Assembly: GCA_003216895.1 (NCBI GenBank)
Contig: QCID01000011.1
Span: 1-33,978 of the forward strand
DNA from: Prochlorococcus sp. AG-402-K04
GTDB lineage: Bacteria; Cyanobacteriota; Cyanobacteriia; PCC-6307; Cyanobiaceae
Length of the DNA stretch: 33,978 bases
Direction: 5' to 3'
The notes under the pieces were generated by a model. The model saw nothing but the letters and a program-made list of their open reading frames with translations. It was not told the origin of the DNA and did not search any database. A program made the translations under genes and the position numbers. Each line of letters opens with the position of its first letter. Positions within the stretch are counted from its first letter, which is position 1. Positions 6,208 through 16,481 of the stretch are shown here, piece after piece.

Positions 6208-8214
6208 TTGGCGGCGAAAAAAAACTATCAATTTTTTTTAAACCTTGGACTTCTGGGGTTTAGCTTTTTCTTGTGTTTATTTGAGAGTTCTGTAGGAAAG
6301 GAGAATTTTCTTAAAAAAACAGTTAAAGATAAAAACTACAATTTTTATGTAGGTAATCTTGTTGAAACACATAAAAGCTCATCTTTGAGCACTTCAGAAG
6401 AAAATTCAGTTATATCTTCAACGCTTAAAATTTTTGCTGATAAGCAATATGACTATGATCAAAATATTTTTCTAGCTGAGGGGAATGTAAAGGCTCTAAT
6501 AAATGGGGGAATACTTAGGTCTGACTTACTTAAATACAATAAATCAACTGGTATTTTAGCTGCTGAGGGGAATATTAGATTCAGTAAGGGAGGACAATAT
6601 TTTAGAGCTAAAGAATTTAAATTTAATCTTTTAAAGAAAGAAGGAATTTTTAAAGATACATATGGGATTTTAGACTTTGAAAATGTATTAAATGATTTAA
6701 AAATAGATATTAAATCTAATGAGAATGAAGCTCAGAATATAACTAATAATAGAGAAATAAATATTTATGAAGATGGAATAGAATATGCTTTTGGAAATAT
6801 TAATTTACGAGAAAATAAAATCACTAGATCGAATAAATCGAAAGGTTCAATTAATAATTGGAGATTTAAATCTGATTCCATAACTATTGCAGAGGATGGC
6901 TGGAAATCCAATAGAATTGTATTTACTAATGATCCATTTGATCCTAATCAAATCTCTTTTGAGGGATTAGATGTTATTGCAGAAGAAGAAAATGGTAAAT
7001 TATATATTACTAGTTCTAAAACCAATTTAATTCTTGAGAATAGAACTAAGATTTTCTTAGGCAAAAGAATATTTGGAGATAAAAAGAAAAAGAAAAATAA
7101 GCTTGAGTTTATATTTGATGGAAAAGATCGTGATGGATTGGCTTTGATTAGAAGAAGTAATATCAAAAATTTTAATAATAATATAGAACTTGATATTCAA
7201 CCTCAATTTTTAATTAATAGAGCTATTATAGGTAAAACTAATAGTTATAAAAATAGTCAAAATAAAAATATTAATTTTTCTGATCTGTTTGGATTGAATA
7301 TAACACTTAAAGCAAATAATGATATTTGGAGTTTTAATAGTATAAATGATCTGAGTACATTAAATACATCTAGATTTTTGAATGGATTCCGGCATTCAAG
7401 CACTTTTAAAAGGTATTTTAAAATGCCTATATTAGAAGACTCAAGTGTTAACCTTTTTACTACTTATAGATCTCGAGCCTGGAATGGAACAATTGGTGAG
7501 ACAGAGATTAAATCTGCATTTGGAGGATTTATTGAAAAGACGCAACTTTTTAAAACTGGTGAAGTTGAAAATAACTTAAATATTCGCTTGGGGACAGGTA
7601 AATATGAAGCAGAAAAATTTGAAAATAGTGAAATGATTAGTCTTTGGCGTTCTAGTATTTTTGCTTCTTTAGATAGTGAATATGACATATGGAATAGTAA
7701 TCCAAGAAATCTTTCTAATAAGAAATTATCGCCTTTAACACCTGTTTTTATTAGTCCTGAATTAGTCTTTAGAACTAATATTAATTCAGCCTATTTTAAA
7801 TATCAAAATGGTAGTGATCAAGGTTTTCTTAAGCTTAGTTTTGGTCCTGAAATTAGAGTGGGAAATTTGGAGAGAAATTTTCTTGATTATACAAAAATTT
7901 CGGTTATGCCAGGTGCCAAAATTAAGTTTGGAAACAGTCCATTTAAGTTTGATAATGCTATTGATTTGAAAACATTAAATATAAGTTTAATGCAACAAAT
8001 ATATGGACCTTTAATTTTTGATGTTGCCTCTAATTTAAATATTGATAGTGGATCAAAAAATTATGGAGATTATTATGATACAAAGTTAGGCCTTTTGTGG
8101 CATAAAAGATCATACGAATGTGGAATTTACTATCATCCTAATAATGATGCAGGAGGTTTATATTTCCGTATAAATGGCTTTAAATTTGCTAATTCTGTGA
8201 AAGCAGTATTTTAG
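6208..8214 (+). CDS. OstA/LptD-like outer-membrane protein (DUF3769 type)
   Basis: 668 aa with a TTG start; the only in-frame codons upstream before the stop at 6151 are not starts. The N-terminus has two basic residues and a hydrophobic core (FFLNLGLLGFSFFLCLF), a signal peptide. Residues about 70-150 are OstA/LptA-like: ADKQYDYDQNIFLAEGNV, then LRSDLLKYNKSTGILAAEGNIRF and AKEFKFNL, the periplasmic slide that carries lipopolysaccharide. The rest alternates polar and hydrophobic residues, as expected for a beta-barrel, and ends in F (VKAVF), typical of outer-membrane proteins. It is likely the cyanobacterial LptD counterpart (DUF3769 by memory) for LPS insertion. It has a KKKKKNK stretch from an A-rich tract. 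It converges on leuD with only 5 bp between stops. Confidence 0.75.
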   Translation: MAAKKNYQFFLNLGLLGFSFFLCLFESSVGKENFLKKTVKDKNYNFYVGNLVETHKSSSLSTSEENSVISSTLKIFADKQYDYDQNIFLAEGNVKALINGGILRSDLLKYNKSTGILAAEGNIRFSKGGQYFRAKEFKFNLLKKEGIFKDTYGILDFENVLNDLKIDIKSNENEAQNITNNREINIYEDGIEYAFGNINLRENKITRSNKSKGSINNWRFKSDSITIAEDGWKSNRIVFTNDPFDPNQISFEGLDVIAEEENGKLYITSSKTNLILENRTKIFLGKRIFGDKKKKKNKLEFIFDGKDRDGLALIRRSNIKNFNNNIELDIQPQFLINRAIIGKTNSYKNSQNKNINFSDLFGLNITLKANNDIWSFNSINDLSTLNTSRFLNGFRHSSTFKRYFKMPILEDSSVNLFTTYRSRAWNGTIGETEIKSAFGGFIEKTQLFKTGEVENNLNIRLGTGKYEAEKFENSEMISLWRSSIFASLDSEYDIWNSNPRNLSNKKLSPLTPVFISPELVFRTNINSAYFKYQNGSDQGFLKLSFGPEIRVGNLERNFLDYTKISVMPGAKIKFGNSPFKFDNAIDLKTLNISLMQQIYGPLIFDVASNLNIDSGSKNYGDYYDTKLGLLWHKRSYECGIYYHPNNDAGGLYFRINGFKFANSVKAVF

Positions 8215-8219
8215 TTTTA

Positions 8220-8831
8220 TTATTTGAAATTATTTAGATAAGGTAGATTTTTGACTGTATTATTGATCTTTTCCTCTTCATCTAATAATTGAGAAGTTGC
8301 ATCCCATCTTCCTGTATAAAGCATTTTATATGCTCCTCCTTCCAAATTAAGTTTAAAGCTTTCTTTTTGATTAGAAATTGAAAGTTCCTTAAGATTAAAA
8401 TCCCAAATTTGATTGGAGTTCTCATTAACTAGGTATTGTAATTTAGTAATTTCTTGTTTTGAAGAAGTCATACAAGGTATGCCAAGTGCAAGACAATTCC
8501 CAAAGAAAATTTCAGCAAAGCTCTCCCCGATAATTAATCTTATTCCCCATCTCATAAGGGCCTGTGGAGCATGTTCGCGACTTGAACCACAGCCAAAATT
8601 ATCATTAACAACAAGAATATTGCTTCCTTGATGCTGCTCGAGATCAAAGGGATGATTGCCTTTTAGTTCTTTTCTGTCATCTGCAAAGACTTGTTCTCCT
8701 AAGGCTGAAAAACTTACACATTTGAGAAATCTTGCTGGAATAATTCTGTCAGTATCAATATCATCGCCTGTAATTACCAAGCTGCGGCCACTTATTGCGT
8801 TGATTTCTCCTTCTGGGAATTCCTGTTTCAT
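8220..8831 (-). CDS. leuD: 3-isopropylmalate dehydratase small subunit
   Basis: 203 aa. LeuD is the swivelling domain that joins LeuC to isomerise 2-isopropylmalate to 3-isopropylmalate in leucine synthesis. Family features are GDDIDTDRIIPARFLK at the N-terminus and the NDNFGCGSSREHAPQAL loop, where the Ser-Arg pair binds substrate, followed by FAEIFFGNCLALGIPC. It lies 27 bp downstream of leuC on the same strand. The C-terminal tail (after GRWDAT) is polar and somewhat longer than in enteric LeuD. Confidence 0.97.
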   Translation of the reverse strand: MKQEFPEGEINAISGRSLVITGDDIDTDRIIPARFLKCVSFSALGEQVFADDRKELKGNHPFDLEQHQGSNILVVNDNFGCGSSREHAPQALMRWGIRLIIGESFAEIFFGNCLALGIPCMTSSKQEITKLQYLVNENSNQIWDFNLKELSISNQKESFKLNLEGGAYKMLYTGRWDATSQLLDEEEKINNTVKNLPYLNNFK

Positions 8832-8858
8832 AGATAGATCAAATTAGTTGTAGTTTTA

Positions 8859-10265
8859 TTATTGGATTAATTTTCTTACATCCGTAACCTTTCCATTGAT
8901 CGCAGCAGCAGCAACCATTGCTGGACTCATTAACAAGGTTCTTCCATTTGCAGATCCTTGCCTCCCTTTGAAATTTCGATTGCTTGAGCTAGCGCTTATT
9001 TGTCTTCCTTCTAACTTGTCTGGATTCATTGCTAGGCACATTGAGCAACCTGGTTCTCTCCATTCAAAACCTGCATTAAGAAATATCTTATCTATTCCTT
9101 TTTGCTTGGCCTCTTTAGCAACCTTTTGGGAACCAGGTACAACAAAAGCTCTAATTCCAGAAGAGACTTTTCGTCCTTTAACAATTTTTGATGCCTCCTG
9201 GAGATCACTTAATCTTCCATTCGTACAGCTACCTATAAAACAAACATCAATTGATGTTCCTTCTATGGGTTGGTCTGCTTCTAGATTCATATATTTACAG
9301 GCATCTTTAGCTATTTGTTGTTCATTTTTTGGGAGTTTTTCAGGATTTGGAATTCTTTCTTTGATTGAAATACCTTGACCAGGAGTTATCCCCCAAGTCA
9401 CTGTGGGTTCTATAGATGAACCATCCAATTGAATCTCGTCATCAAATTTAGCTTCTGAATCACTTGCTAAACTTTTCCACCAATGAATAGCGTTATCCCA
9501 TTCTTGACCTTTGGGAGAATATTCTTTCCCTTGAAGATATTCAAAAGTAGTTTCATCTGGATTGATATATCCACATCTTGCACCCCCTTCAATGGCCATA
9601 TTGCATATGGTCATTCTTCCTTCCATTGAAAGTTCTTCTATTGCAGGTCCAGCAAATTCATAAGCAAATCCGACCCCTCCTTTGACGCCAAGCAAACGGA
9701 TGATATGAAGAATAAGGTCTTTGGCATAAACTCCCTTTTGCAATGAACCATCTACCCATATTCTTCTTACTTTTAATTTTTTCATCGCCAAACTTTGACT
9801 AGCTAAAACATCTCGAACCTGACTTGTTCCAATGCCAAATGCAATTGCTCCAAATGCTCCATGGGTTGAGGTATGGGAATCTCCGCAAGCCACTGTCATA
9901 CCAGGTTGGGTTAGTCCTAATTCTGGAGCCATCACATGAACTACCCCTTGAGAATTGCTTCCAATTCCGTGAAATTTTATTCCATGAGTTGTGCAATTTT
10001 TTTCTAAAGTAGCCAGCATTTCCTCTGCAAGAGGATCACTAAAAGGACGCTGCTGATTTAATGTTGGCACTATGTGATCGACAGTAGCAACTGTTAGATG
10101 AGGGAATTTGACTTCAAGATTTTTTTCATTAAGAGCAGAAAAAGCTTGTGGACTTGTAACTTCGTGAATCAAATGAAGACCAACAAACAGTTGCGTTGAT
10201 CCTCCAGGTAATTCTTTTACCTGATGGAGGTTCCAAACTTTGTCGTAGAGGGTTCTAGAACTCAA
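8859..10265 (-). CDS. leuC: 3-isopropylmalate dehydratase large subunit
   Basis: 468 aa. LeuC carries the [4Fe-4S] cluster of isopropylmalate isomerase. The cluster ligands are Cys347 (GSCTNG), Cys407 and Cys410 (GCSMC). [22 protein letters not shown] and [16 protein letters not shown] are family blocks. Translation starts at TTG (10263-10265): the preceding in-frame codons are AAG and a TGA stop, and homologues begin right at the TLYDKVW block, so this start is well fixed. cinA lies 23 bp upstream, leuD 27 bp downstream, all on the same strand, so leuCD are probably read from the glyA-cinA transcript or a promoter inside it. Confidence 0.98.
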   Translation of the reverse strand: MSSRTLYDKVWNLHQVKELPGGSTQLFVGLHLIHEVTSPQAFSALNEKNLEVKFPHLTVATVDHIVPTLNQQRPFSDPLAEEMLATLEKNCTTHGIKFHGIGSNSQGVVHVMAPELGLTQPGMTVACGDSHTSTHGAFGAIAFGIGTSQVRDVLASQSLAMKKLKVRRIWVDGSLQKGVYAKDLILHIIRLLGVKGGVGFAYEFAGPAIEELSMEGRMTICNMAIEGGARCGYINPDETTFEYLQGKEYSPKGQEWDNAIHWWKSLASDSEAKFDDEIQLDGSSIEPTVTWGITPGQGISIKERIPNPEKLPKNEQQIAKDACKYMNLEADQPIEGTSIDVCFIGSCTNGRLSDLQEASKIVKGRKVSSGIRAFVVPGSQKVAKEAKQKGIDKIFLNAGFEWREPGCSMCLAMNPDKLEGRQISASSSNRNFKGRQGSANGRTLLMSPAMVAAAAINGKVTDVRKLIQ

Positions 10266-10288
10266 CTTTCACATCCAACAATTAGGAC

Positions 10289-11581
10289 TTATTTGTCCAT
10301 CATTATAGATAAACGTAATCTATCAAGAGCATTTAAAACGCTTAATTTTTGAATATCTTCTCTTGTCTTATTAGATCCAAATCTTTCCTCCCATGAAATG
10401 AGGGCCTTTGGACCTTTAATACAAAAATTGACTAGACCAACTGGTTTTAATTTACTTCCTCCAGTCGGCCCTGCAATTCCACTGACAGATATAGCCCAGT
10501 TAACTTTGAATTTTTTTTGGACACCTTCTGCCATTGATTCAACTACTGGCTTTGAGACTGCACCATAGGTATTAATTAATTCCTCAGGGACATCTAATAT
10601 TCTTTGCTTGATCGAATTTTTGTATGCGATTACTCCTCCATGGAAAATTTTTGAAGATCCAGGAATTTTTGTAAGTTTAGAACTTATTCCACCTCCAGTG
10701 CATGATTCTGCAACAGCAATTGTTTCTTTCCTTTTCAGTAATAATTTTAATACTAATTCTTCAAGAGTTTCATTATCTTCACCAAAGCATTTTAATCCAG
10801 TGATTTGAATTAATTCTTTTTCAATAGGTTTAATTAATCTATTGGTTTCTTCTGGATTTTCTCCTTTTGCTGTTATTCTCACCTTGACTTCTCCAACGCT
10901 TGCATAAGTTGCAACAGTAGGGTTGTTTAATTGAAGTAAATGTGGGATTTTATCTGCTAGTAATGATTCGCCTATACCCGCAAAATGTAAAACTTTGCTA
11001 GAGATAACTTTGTTTGAGAACTTATTATTAATAAACCATTTTACAGCTTCTTTACTCCACATTTCTTTTAATTCACTTGGAACTCCAGGGAAAGTAAGTA
11101 TTGTAAAATTATCTTTTGGACTCCATATAATGCCTGGTGCTGTCCCTGATTCATTGTTTATAATTTCAGCCCCTTTTGGAACTAAGGATTGTTTCTTCTG
11201 ACTTTCGGATAATTTACTATCCTTATTGTTTAATTTATTTTTTAGGTCAATCAAAATATCAAGTCTTTGTTCCATGGGTGTGTTGAAAGTATCAGCAATC
11301 ACCTTGGTTGTTATATCATCTGGTGTTGGCCCTAGGCCACCAGTTGTTATTAGAATTTTAGATCGATTAGATGCCTCAATGATTACTTCTTTTAATCTTT
11401 CAGGGTTATCTCCAACGACTGTTTGTCTGAAATGTGGAATACCTAAAATTGCTAATTGCTCTGCTATCCATTGAGAATTAGTATTGACAATATTTCCTAG
11501 AAGTATTTCACTTCCAATACATAAAATCTCTGCCCCAAGTTGATTTTTATTATTTGTATTAATTTCTTTAAATATTTTCAC
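10289..11581 (-). CDS. cinA: CinA: MoCF-like domain fused to nicotinamide-nucleotide amidase
   Basis: 430 aa, the full two-domain form. Residues 15-175 are the molybdopterin-binding-like domain ([19 protein letters not shown] and [13 protein letters not shown]), linked in other bacteria to ADP-ribose pyrophosphatase activity. Residues about 270-425 are the PncC amidase ([16 protein letters not shown] with catalytic Ser293; [10 protein letters not shown]), which recycles NMN to nicotinate mononucleotide. The start is GTG at 11579-11581 and overlaps the end of glyA by 14 bp, which implies translational coupling. The old name refers to competence, but nothing in this window supports a DNA-uptake role. 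Confidence 0.93.
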   Translation of the reverse strand: MKIFKEINTNNKNQLGAEILCIGSEILLGNIVNTNSQWIAEQLAILGIPHFRQTVVGDNPERLKEVIIEASNRSKILITTGGLGPTPDDITTKVIADTFNTPMEQRLDILIDLKNKLNNKDSKLSESQKKQSLVPKGAEIINNESGTAPGIIWSPKDNFTILTFPGVPSELKEMWSKEAVKWFINNKFSNKVISSKVLHFAGIGESLLADKIPHLLQLNNPTVATYASVGEVKVRITAKGENPEETNRLIKPIEKELIQITGLKCFGEDNETLEELVLKLLLKRKETIAVAESCTGGGISSKLTKIPGSSKIFHGGVIAYKNSIKQRILDVPEELINTYGAVSKPVVESMAEGVQKKFKVNWAISVSGIAGPTGGSKLKPVGLVNFCIKGPKALISWEERFGSNKTREDIQKLSVLNALDRLRLSIMMDK

Positions 11582-12824
11582 TATATAAAGGAAACTTATT
11601 ACAAAGTTCAGAAACTTTTTTGATTGATTTTTCTTTTATATCTTCATCGTTAGGGTTTAGCAGTCTATCTGCAATGATATTACCAATATCCTCAAAGGCT
11701 TGTTCATCAAAACCTCTAGTAGTAAGGGCTGCTGAACCTAGTCTTAGCCCACTAGTAACAAATGGGGACTCGGGGTCAAAAGGTACGGTATTTTTGTTAG
11801 CAGTTATTTTGATATCACTAACTAATTGATCAGCGATTTTACCTGTCATACCAATACTTCTGAGGTCAAGAAGAACTATATGATTGTCAGTTCCTTTGCT
11901 CACAATTGAAATGCCTCGTTTTTGAAGTTGATTAGAAAGAACGTTTGCATTTGAGATCACTCTTTGGCAGTAGAGCTTGAATTCGGATTCAGAAGCTTCT
12001 TTGAATGCCACAGCTTTTGCTGCGATTACATGTTCTAAAGGACCTCCTTGGGTACCTGGAAATACTGCCTTATCAATTTTTTTCCCAAGCTCTTCATCTT
12101 TTGAGAGAATTAGTCCTCCCCTTGGCCCTCTAAGAGTTTTATGAGTAGTTGTTGTAACTACATCACAATATGGGATTGGACTTGGGTGTAGACCACTCGC
12201 AACTAAACCAGCGATGTGGGCAATATCAGCCAATAAATAAGCATTTACCTCATCAGCTATTGATCTAAAAGCCTGGAAGTCAATTGTTCTTGGATATGCA
12301 GAGAATCCACAAATAATTAGTTTAGGTTGATTTTCGATTGCTTTTTTTCTGATTGCATCCATATTGAGCATTTGCGTCGTTTTATCAACTTGGTAGTGGC
12401 ACGTCTTAAACCACTTACCACTGACATTCACCGGTGAACCATGCGTGAGGTGTCCACCATGGGATAGGTCCATTCCCATGATTGTGTCACCAGGCTTTAG
12501 AAGGCTTAAGAAAACTGCGAAGTTAGATTGTGCTCCGCTGTGGGGTTGGACATTTGCCCATTTGGCCCCAAAAAGGTTTTTTGCTCTATCAATTGCTAGC
12601 TGTTCAATTTCATCGATATGTTCACATCCTCCGTAATAACGTTTACTGGGGAGTCCTTCAGCATATTTATTTGTTAAGACTGATCCCTGAGCTTCCATTA
12701 CTGCCTTAGAGGCGAAATTCTCGCTTGCAATCAGTTCTAGGTGAGTTTCTTGTCTTGATAATTCATTGTTTATTAATTTCGCAATAATTGGATCACATTC
12801 CATCAAAGAAGATTTAATAGTCAC
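11568..12824 (-). CDS. glyA: Serine hydroxymethyltransferase
   Basis: 418 aa. GlyA makes glycine and methylene-tetrahydrofolate from serine, which feeds ThyX and PurH, both encoded in this window. The PLP lysine is Lys229 in [25 protein letters not shown] at 29-39 and the [18 protein letters not shown] block are diagnostic. The annotated start is GTG (12822-12824); an ATG at residue 8 (12801-12803) is a possible alternative. It follows the tRNA-Arg gene by 103 bp on the same strand and overlaps cinA by 14 bp. No glycine riboswitch was recognised upstream. Confidence 0.97.
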   Translation of the reverse strand: MTIKSSLMECDPIIAKLINNELSRQETHLELIASENFASKAVMEAQGSVLTNKYAEGLPSKRYYGGCEHIDEIEQLAIDRAKNLFGAKWANVQPHSGAQSNFAVFLSLLKPGDTIMGMDLSHGGHLTHGSPVNVSGKWFKTCHYQVDKTTQMLNMDAIRKKAIENQPKLIICGFSAYPRTIDFQAFRSIADEVNAYLLADIAHIAGLVASGLHPSPIPYCDVVTTTTHKTLRGPRGGLILSKDEELGKKIDKAVFPGTQGGPLEHVIAAKAVAFKEASESEFKLYCQRVISNANVLSNQLQKRGISIVSKGTDNHIVLLDLRSIGMTGKIADQLVSDIKITANKNTVPFDPESPFVTSGLRLGSAALTTRGFDEQAFEDIGNIIADRLLNPNDEDIKEKSIKKVSELCNKFPLYSENI

Positions 12825-12927
12825 TTTATTCTTTTATTTATGAGGTGATAGTAAGCATATGTTTAGGACAATGAGAGAAAACTTTCTCTTATTTTCTGTT
12901 TATATAAGGATTTACAAATTTTTTAAA

Positions 12928-13001
12928 CGCGCCTGGAGAGATTCGAACTCCCGACCCTCTGATCCGTAGTCAGATGCTCTAATCCGCTGAGCTACAGGCG
13001 C
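12928..13001 (-). tRNA. tRNA-Arg (anticodon ACG)
   Basis: A complete 74-nt cloverleaf on the minus strand. The acceptor GCGCCTG (13001-12995) pairs with CAGGCGC (12935-12929) and the discriminator is G at 12928. The anticodon stem TCTGA/TCAGA encloses loop CTACGGA with anticodon ACG (read as ICG). The T arm has GGTTCGAATC-type pairing (GTTCGAATC). CCA is not encoded. It precedes glyA on the same strand. Confidence 0.97.
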
Positions 13002-13181
13002 ATAAAAAAACAATATCAGATTGACTCCCAAAGAATATAAAAATATTTTTAATCTATGCCTTAAAAATTCAGTGAAATATGATGGTTTAACCCGAAAAGT
13101 TCTTATTCCATTAATTTTTTCATTTTTAGACAGTAACCAATCTCTATCTAAGGTCATTAATAATAGGAAAAACCATGTTTT

Positions 13182-13478
13182 ATGAAAAATTCTATAGATT
13201 CATCTCAAATTAATGAGCTAGCAGCTTCAATAGCCGACAGATTATTTATTCAGGTTGGAAATTGGAACCTTTATTTGGGCGATGCTGGCCTTGCAAAGGA
13301 TTTAGCTATTGAATGTCAGGCTAACTTGGAACAAGGTGCAAATGTTGCAGCTAGAAAAGGTCTTGAGGCGATTCAAGTAAAACTTGGTGGAGGCAACACG
13401 AGATTGTCATTATCAAAATTAATTCCACCAAATCAATTTTTTGACCTTGAGGAGATTTTAGAACCCTATTGCAGATAA
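13182..13478 (+). CDS. Small conserved cyanobacterial protein (DUF3181-like)
   Basis: 98 aa, soluble, no membrane segment. The pattern LAASIADRLFIQVGNWNLYLGDAGLAKDLAIEC in the first half and IQVKLGGGNTRLSLSKLIP in the second half match what I remember of DUF3181, a family of unknown function found in cyanobacteria. ATG start at 13182. It opens a two-gene plus-strand unit with the next small gene, 40 bp downstream, and is divergent from tRNA-Arg and glyA. The 180-bp gap upstream must hold both promoters. Confidence 0.65.
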   Translation: MKNSIDSSQINELAASIADRLFIQVGNWNLYLGDAGLAKDLAIECQANLEQGANVAARKGLEAIQVKLGGGNTRLSLSKLIPPNQFFDLEEILEPYCR

Positions 13479-13518
13479 GATTTGATCAATTGCTTTGTTT
13501 TTCTTGCTAATTATTCAG

Positions 13519-13767
13519 GTGACTAATGCCAGAGAGGTTGTAAGGCAGCGAATTGGTCGCTTAGGAGAAAGACTTATAGGCAAAGTTGCTGATGCTGATG
13601 CACAGGTTGAAAAGGAATTAATGAAAGAGATGGAAATAGCTTTTCAAGAGTTTGGAATCGAAGCAAGAATCCTCTCAGTAAGTGGAGTGAAAACTGATGA
13701 AATGAATTGTTTAGAAATTCCACTTAAAGTTAGATCAGAAAAAGATATTTTTCTTAAAGACGAATAA
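13519..13767 (+). CDS. Small conserved protein of unknown function
   Basis: 82 aa from GTG at 13519. I do not recognise the family with confidence. The protein is hydrophilic, begins TNAREVVRQRIGRLGERLIGKVADADAQVEKELMKEME and continues with a beta-rich half (FGIEARILSVSGV, CLEIPLKVRSEK), so it looks like a helical hairpin followed by a small sheet. An upstream TTG at 13495 would add eight hydrophobic residues, but the charged start after GTG is a more natural N-terminus. It follows the DUF3181-like gene closely and its last 14 bp overlap the convergent murJ. Confidence 0.65.
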   Translation: MTNAREVVRQRIGRLGERLIGKVADADAQVEKELMKEMEIAFQEFGIEARILSVSGVKTDEMNCLEIPLKVRSEKDIFLKDE

Positions 13768-15361
13768 ATTTCTCTTTGAGAAATTTATTTAAACTATCAA
13801 TATCATCAACTTTTAGAATAATTGCTAGAAAATAAAATATAAAAAGACTAATTCCAGATGTAATTATTATTGCAAATAATAAATTAATGAAAGTATATGG
13901 TAAATATATTATTTTAAAAATAAAATATGAGTTAATACTTGAAATTAAACCAATTAAAATAATTCTAATATTTTGAGATAATAATTTTGTTAATTTGAGA
14001 TTTTCTAGTTTATTACTTAATTTTAAAAGTAAAAGTATGCAAGCAAATAAGTTTACAAATGTAGTTGAATATACTAAACCATTTACCCCTAAGTTAATAG
14101 GAGATAGTTCCCCCCATGGACTTGTACCTCCTATTAAAAACCAGTCAAAAAATAAATTTAATAATATTGCTAAAATTGATATTTTAAATGGTGTTTCTGC
14201 ATCTTCAATACCATAAAATACTCTAACTAATAGATCTCTTAATAGATAAAAAGGCATGCCTATTCCATATGCAATTAATAGTTGACTTACAACATCTATT
14301 GCGTTTTGATTGAATGAACCTCTGCCATAGACTAATGTTACTATTGGAGCAGATAGTGAAATAAATATTGAACCTATAAATATCATCGAAGAAGATGAAA
14401 GAAGAAATCCTTGATGTATTCTCTTGATTAATTTTAAATGATTTTCTCGAGCTCTTAAACTTACAAAAACTGGCAATAATGGTATTAAAATAGCATTTGA
14501 TACTATTCCAAGAGGAGCTTGAACTAAAAAGTTTGCGTAACTTAGAGACGCTGCAGCGCCAACTATTTTTGATGCAAAGAATAAATCAGTAAAAACATTG
14601 ATTTGTATCATTCCTGAAGAAAGTGATGCAGGTGCAATCATTCGAAAAGCCCTTTTTAGTTCTGGATATTTTGTTTTTATTGAATAATTAATAGCAAAAA
14701 TTCCTTTTTTAATTAGAAACGGGATTTGAATTAAGTATTGTGTCAGTGCTCCTATAAATGTTGCTTTTGCTAAAATAATCCCTCCTTTCACATTTAATTC
14801 ATGTAGATCAATCGCATTTCCTTTATTTATCCAAAAGTTTGAAATTGAGATTATAATTATTAGACTTGAAATTAATGGAGATATAGATGGGATAAAAAAT
14901 TCTTTTTTGGCATTTAGTGATCCAAATCCAAGACCTATTAATCCAGATAGTAAAATTATAGGAGACATTATTTTTAATTGAGTGGATGCGATCTCTTTTA
15001 CTTCAGGTAGTAAGCTCGGTCCAATTAAACTAATTAAAAAATCAGATGAAAAGAAAATAAAAAAACTTAAGATTAATAGTATTAAGGCTAAGATATTATT
15101 GATTGAACTTATAAATAATCTACTATCAACTTTGTTTTTATCTGCTAATAGTGTAACCATTGAGTTATGCAACGGCCCATTAATACCTCCTAAAAGAACT
15201 AAGAAAAATCCAGGTATAATATAAGCATAATTATATGCATCATATGCAGCACTAATTCCAAAAGCACCAGCAATAACTAATTGCCTTGCCATCCCTCCGA
15301 ATTTGCTCAACAGAGTTCCTAAAGTTACGACGAAAGCAATTTCTTTGATTGTTTCTTTCAT
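13754..15361 (-). CDS. murJ: Lipid II flippase MurJ (MviN family)
   Basis: 535 aa, strongly hydrophobic, about 14 membrane helices. MurJ flips lipid-linked peptidoglycan precursor across the plasma membrane. The N-terminus TLGTLLSKFGGMARQLVIAGAFG and the later RDLLVRVFYGIEDAETPFKIS are MviN/MurJ hallmarks; the charged residues in these blocks (Arg in GxxR and RDLLVRVFY) match positions needed for transport in studied members. The 3' end overlaps the small plus-strand gene by 14 bp. It is divergent from sfsA with a 74-bp gap. Third-position AT is very high, as in the neighbouring membrane genes. Confidence 0.93.
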   Translation of the reverse strand: MKETIKEIAFVVTLGTLLSKFGGMARQLVIAGAFGISAAYDAYNYAYIIPGFFLVLLGGINGPLHNSMVTLLADKNKVDSRLFISSINNILALILLILSFFIFFSSDFLISLIGPSLLPEVKEIASTQLKIMSPIILLSGLIGLGFGSLNAKKEFFIPSISPLISSLIIIISISNFWINKGNAIDLHELNVKGGIILAKATFIGALTQYLIQIPFLIKKGIFAINYSIKTKYPELKRAFRMIAPASLSSGMIQINVFTDLFFASKIVGAAASLSYANFLVQAPLGIVSNAILIPLLPVFVSLRARENHLKLIKRIHQGFLLSSSSMIFIGSIFISLSAPIVTLVYGRGSFNQNAIDVVSQLLIAYGIGMPFYLLRDLLVRVFYGIEDAETPFKISILAILLNLFFDWFLIGGTSPWGELSPINLGVNGLVYSTTFVNLFACILLLLKLSNKLENLKLTKLLSQNIRIILIGLISSINSYFIFKIIYLPYTFINLLFAIIITSGISLFIFYFLAIILKVDDIDSLNKFLKEKFIRL

Positions 15362-15435
15362 GTTAGATTTGAAAATAAAGAATTTTCATTGATTAAATTA
15401 TTATTATTTTTGCGTTTTATTAGGATGTTAATTAA

Positions 15436-16203
15436 GTGATTGACATTGGAAAAACTATTATTAAGTTTCCTCCCTTAAGAGAGGGAATTTTAATTAAGAG
15501 ATATAAGAGATTTTTGGCAGATGTTGAATTGGATGACGGAGAGATTGTGACGGCCCATTGTGCAAACACGGGACCGATGAAAGGGGTTTTGTGGCCTGGC
15601 GGTCGAGTCAGGCTTAAATACTCGCCTTCACCTAAACGTAAATTAGATTGGTCTTGGGAGCAAGCTGAGGTACCAAGTCATAATGAGCTTAGAAAATGCT
15701 GGGTTGGGATTAATACATCTTTGCCTAATAAATTGATTAGGCATTTAATTTTGGCCAATTGTTTAGATAAACAATTGGGTGCAATTTCAACTATTAAGCC
15801 TGAAGTTAAATATGGTTTAGAGGGTAAAAGCAGAATTGACTTGTTACTTGAACCAGAAACTAGCAATCTAGATACTAGGAAAATTTATATAGAGGTAAAA
15901 AATACAACTTGGTGTGATAAATCATTGGCTTTGTTCCCAGATACTGTCACTACTAGAGGCCAAAAACATTTGAGAGAGCTTATGGGAGTTTGTCCTAATT
16001 CAAGAGCGGTATTAATTCCTTGTATTAGTAGAAGTGATCTGGAAATATTCGCACCCGGTGACTCTGCAGATCCTCTATATGGCAAATTATTTAGAGAGGC
16101 TTTGTTGAAAGGTGTCGAGGTGATCCCATGTTCTTTTGGCTTTTTTTATGATCACATCTCATGGGAAGGTATTAAGCCATTCAGGAATTTCCAGGAACAG
16201 TAA
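15436..16203 (+). CDS. sfsA: SfsA family protein
   Basis: 255 aa, GTG start at 15436. Family features are the N-terminal [23 protein letters not shown] with the following AHCANTGPM block, the [12 protein letters not shown] block, and the C-terminal nuclease-like core [10 protein letters not shown] with [10 protein letters not shown] and [13 protein letters not shown]. The D and ExK positions resemble a PD-(D/E)XK-type site. SfsA was named for effects on maltose genes in E. coli, but its molecular role is poorly understood. It is followed by the 278-bp amt1 control region without a clear terminator. Confidence 0.93.
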   Translation: MIDIGKTIIKFPPLREGILIKRYKRFLADVELDDGEIVTAHCANTGPMKGVLWPGGRVRLKYSPSPKRKLDWSWEQAEVPSHNELRKCWVGINTSLPNKLIRHLILANCLDKQLGAISTIKPEVKYGLEGKSRIDLLLEPETSNLDTRKIYIEVKNTTWCDKSLALFPDTVTTRGQKHLRELMGVCPNSRAVLIPCISRSDLEIFAPGDSADPLYGKLFREALLKGVEVIPCSFGFFYDHISWEGIKPFRNFQEQ

Positions 16204-16234
16204 AATTTCTTTGCTTAATGAAAGCTTTTAATAT

Positions 16235-16248
16235 ATTATATATATAAT
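16235..16248. repeat. AT-only 14-bp palindrome downstream of sfsA
   Basis: ATTATATATATAAT is a perfect palindrome of 14 bp in the sfsA-amt1 gap, about 100 bp upstream of the first NtcA box. It could be melting DNA, a -10 region or chance in AT-rich sequence. No function is claimed. Confidence 0.4.
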
Positions 16249-16338
16249 CTAGTTGAAATAGTTTTTTATTCTGAATTAGCGTTGGCTTATTCATTCATCT
16301 CGAAAAAGTTAAAAGTTACTTAATGAACACAAAGAAAA

Positions 16339-16352
16339 GTATAAATCGATAC
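16339..16352 (+). promoter_or_regulatory. NtcA box 1 upstream of amt1 (perfect consensus)
   Basis: GTATAAATCGATAC fits GTA-N8-TAC exactly and is flanked by AAA and TTT, making an extended palindrome. Its centre is 41 bp upstream of box 2, close to four helical turns, so two NtcA dimers would bind the same face. From the amt1 ATG it is about 136 bp away, a typical place for the upstream of two NtcA sites. Confidence 0.8.
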
Positions 16353-16379
16353 TTTTTTTGAATATCAAAGTCTTTTTTT

Positions 16380-16393
16380 GTATCAACACGTAC
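16380..16393 (+). promoter_or_regulatory. NtcA box 2 upstream of amt1 (perfect consensus)
   Basis: GTATCAACACGTAC fits GTA-N8-TAC exactly. A -10 is expected 22-23 nt after it; the sequence there (GCATATTTATAAA, 16416-16428) is AT-rich with CATATT at 23 nt, though not a perfect TAN3T. With a centre at about -41.5 the transcript would begin near 16428, leaving a leader of about 54 nt before the amt1 ATG. Confidence 0.8.
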
Positions 16394-16481
16394 ATCTTTC
16401 GTTGATATGTTGCGTGCATATTTATAAATGTATAAATTTTGGATTAATTATCCATTTCTTTTTTCGAAGTAAGCATCATTT

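Noticed and set aside
12874-12889. AGAGAAA/TTTCTCT inverted repeat between tRNA-Arg and glyA as a terminator
   Set aside because: Only 7 bp with a 2-nt spacer and no T run after it on the minus strand.
12912-13157. 81-codon minus-strand open frame
   Set aside because: It runs straight through the complete tRNA-Arg gene; its protein is the translation of tRNA sequence.
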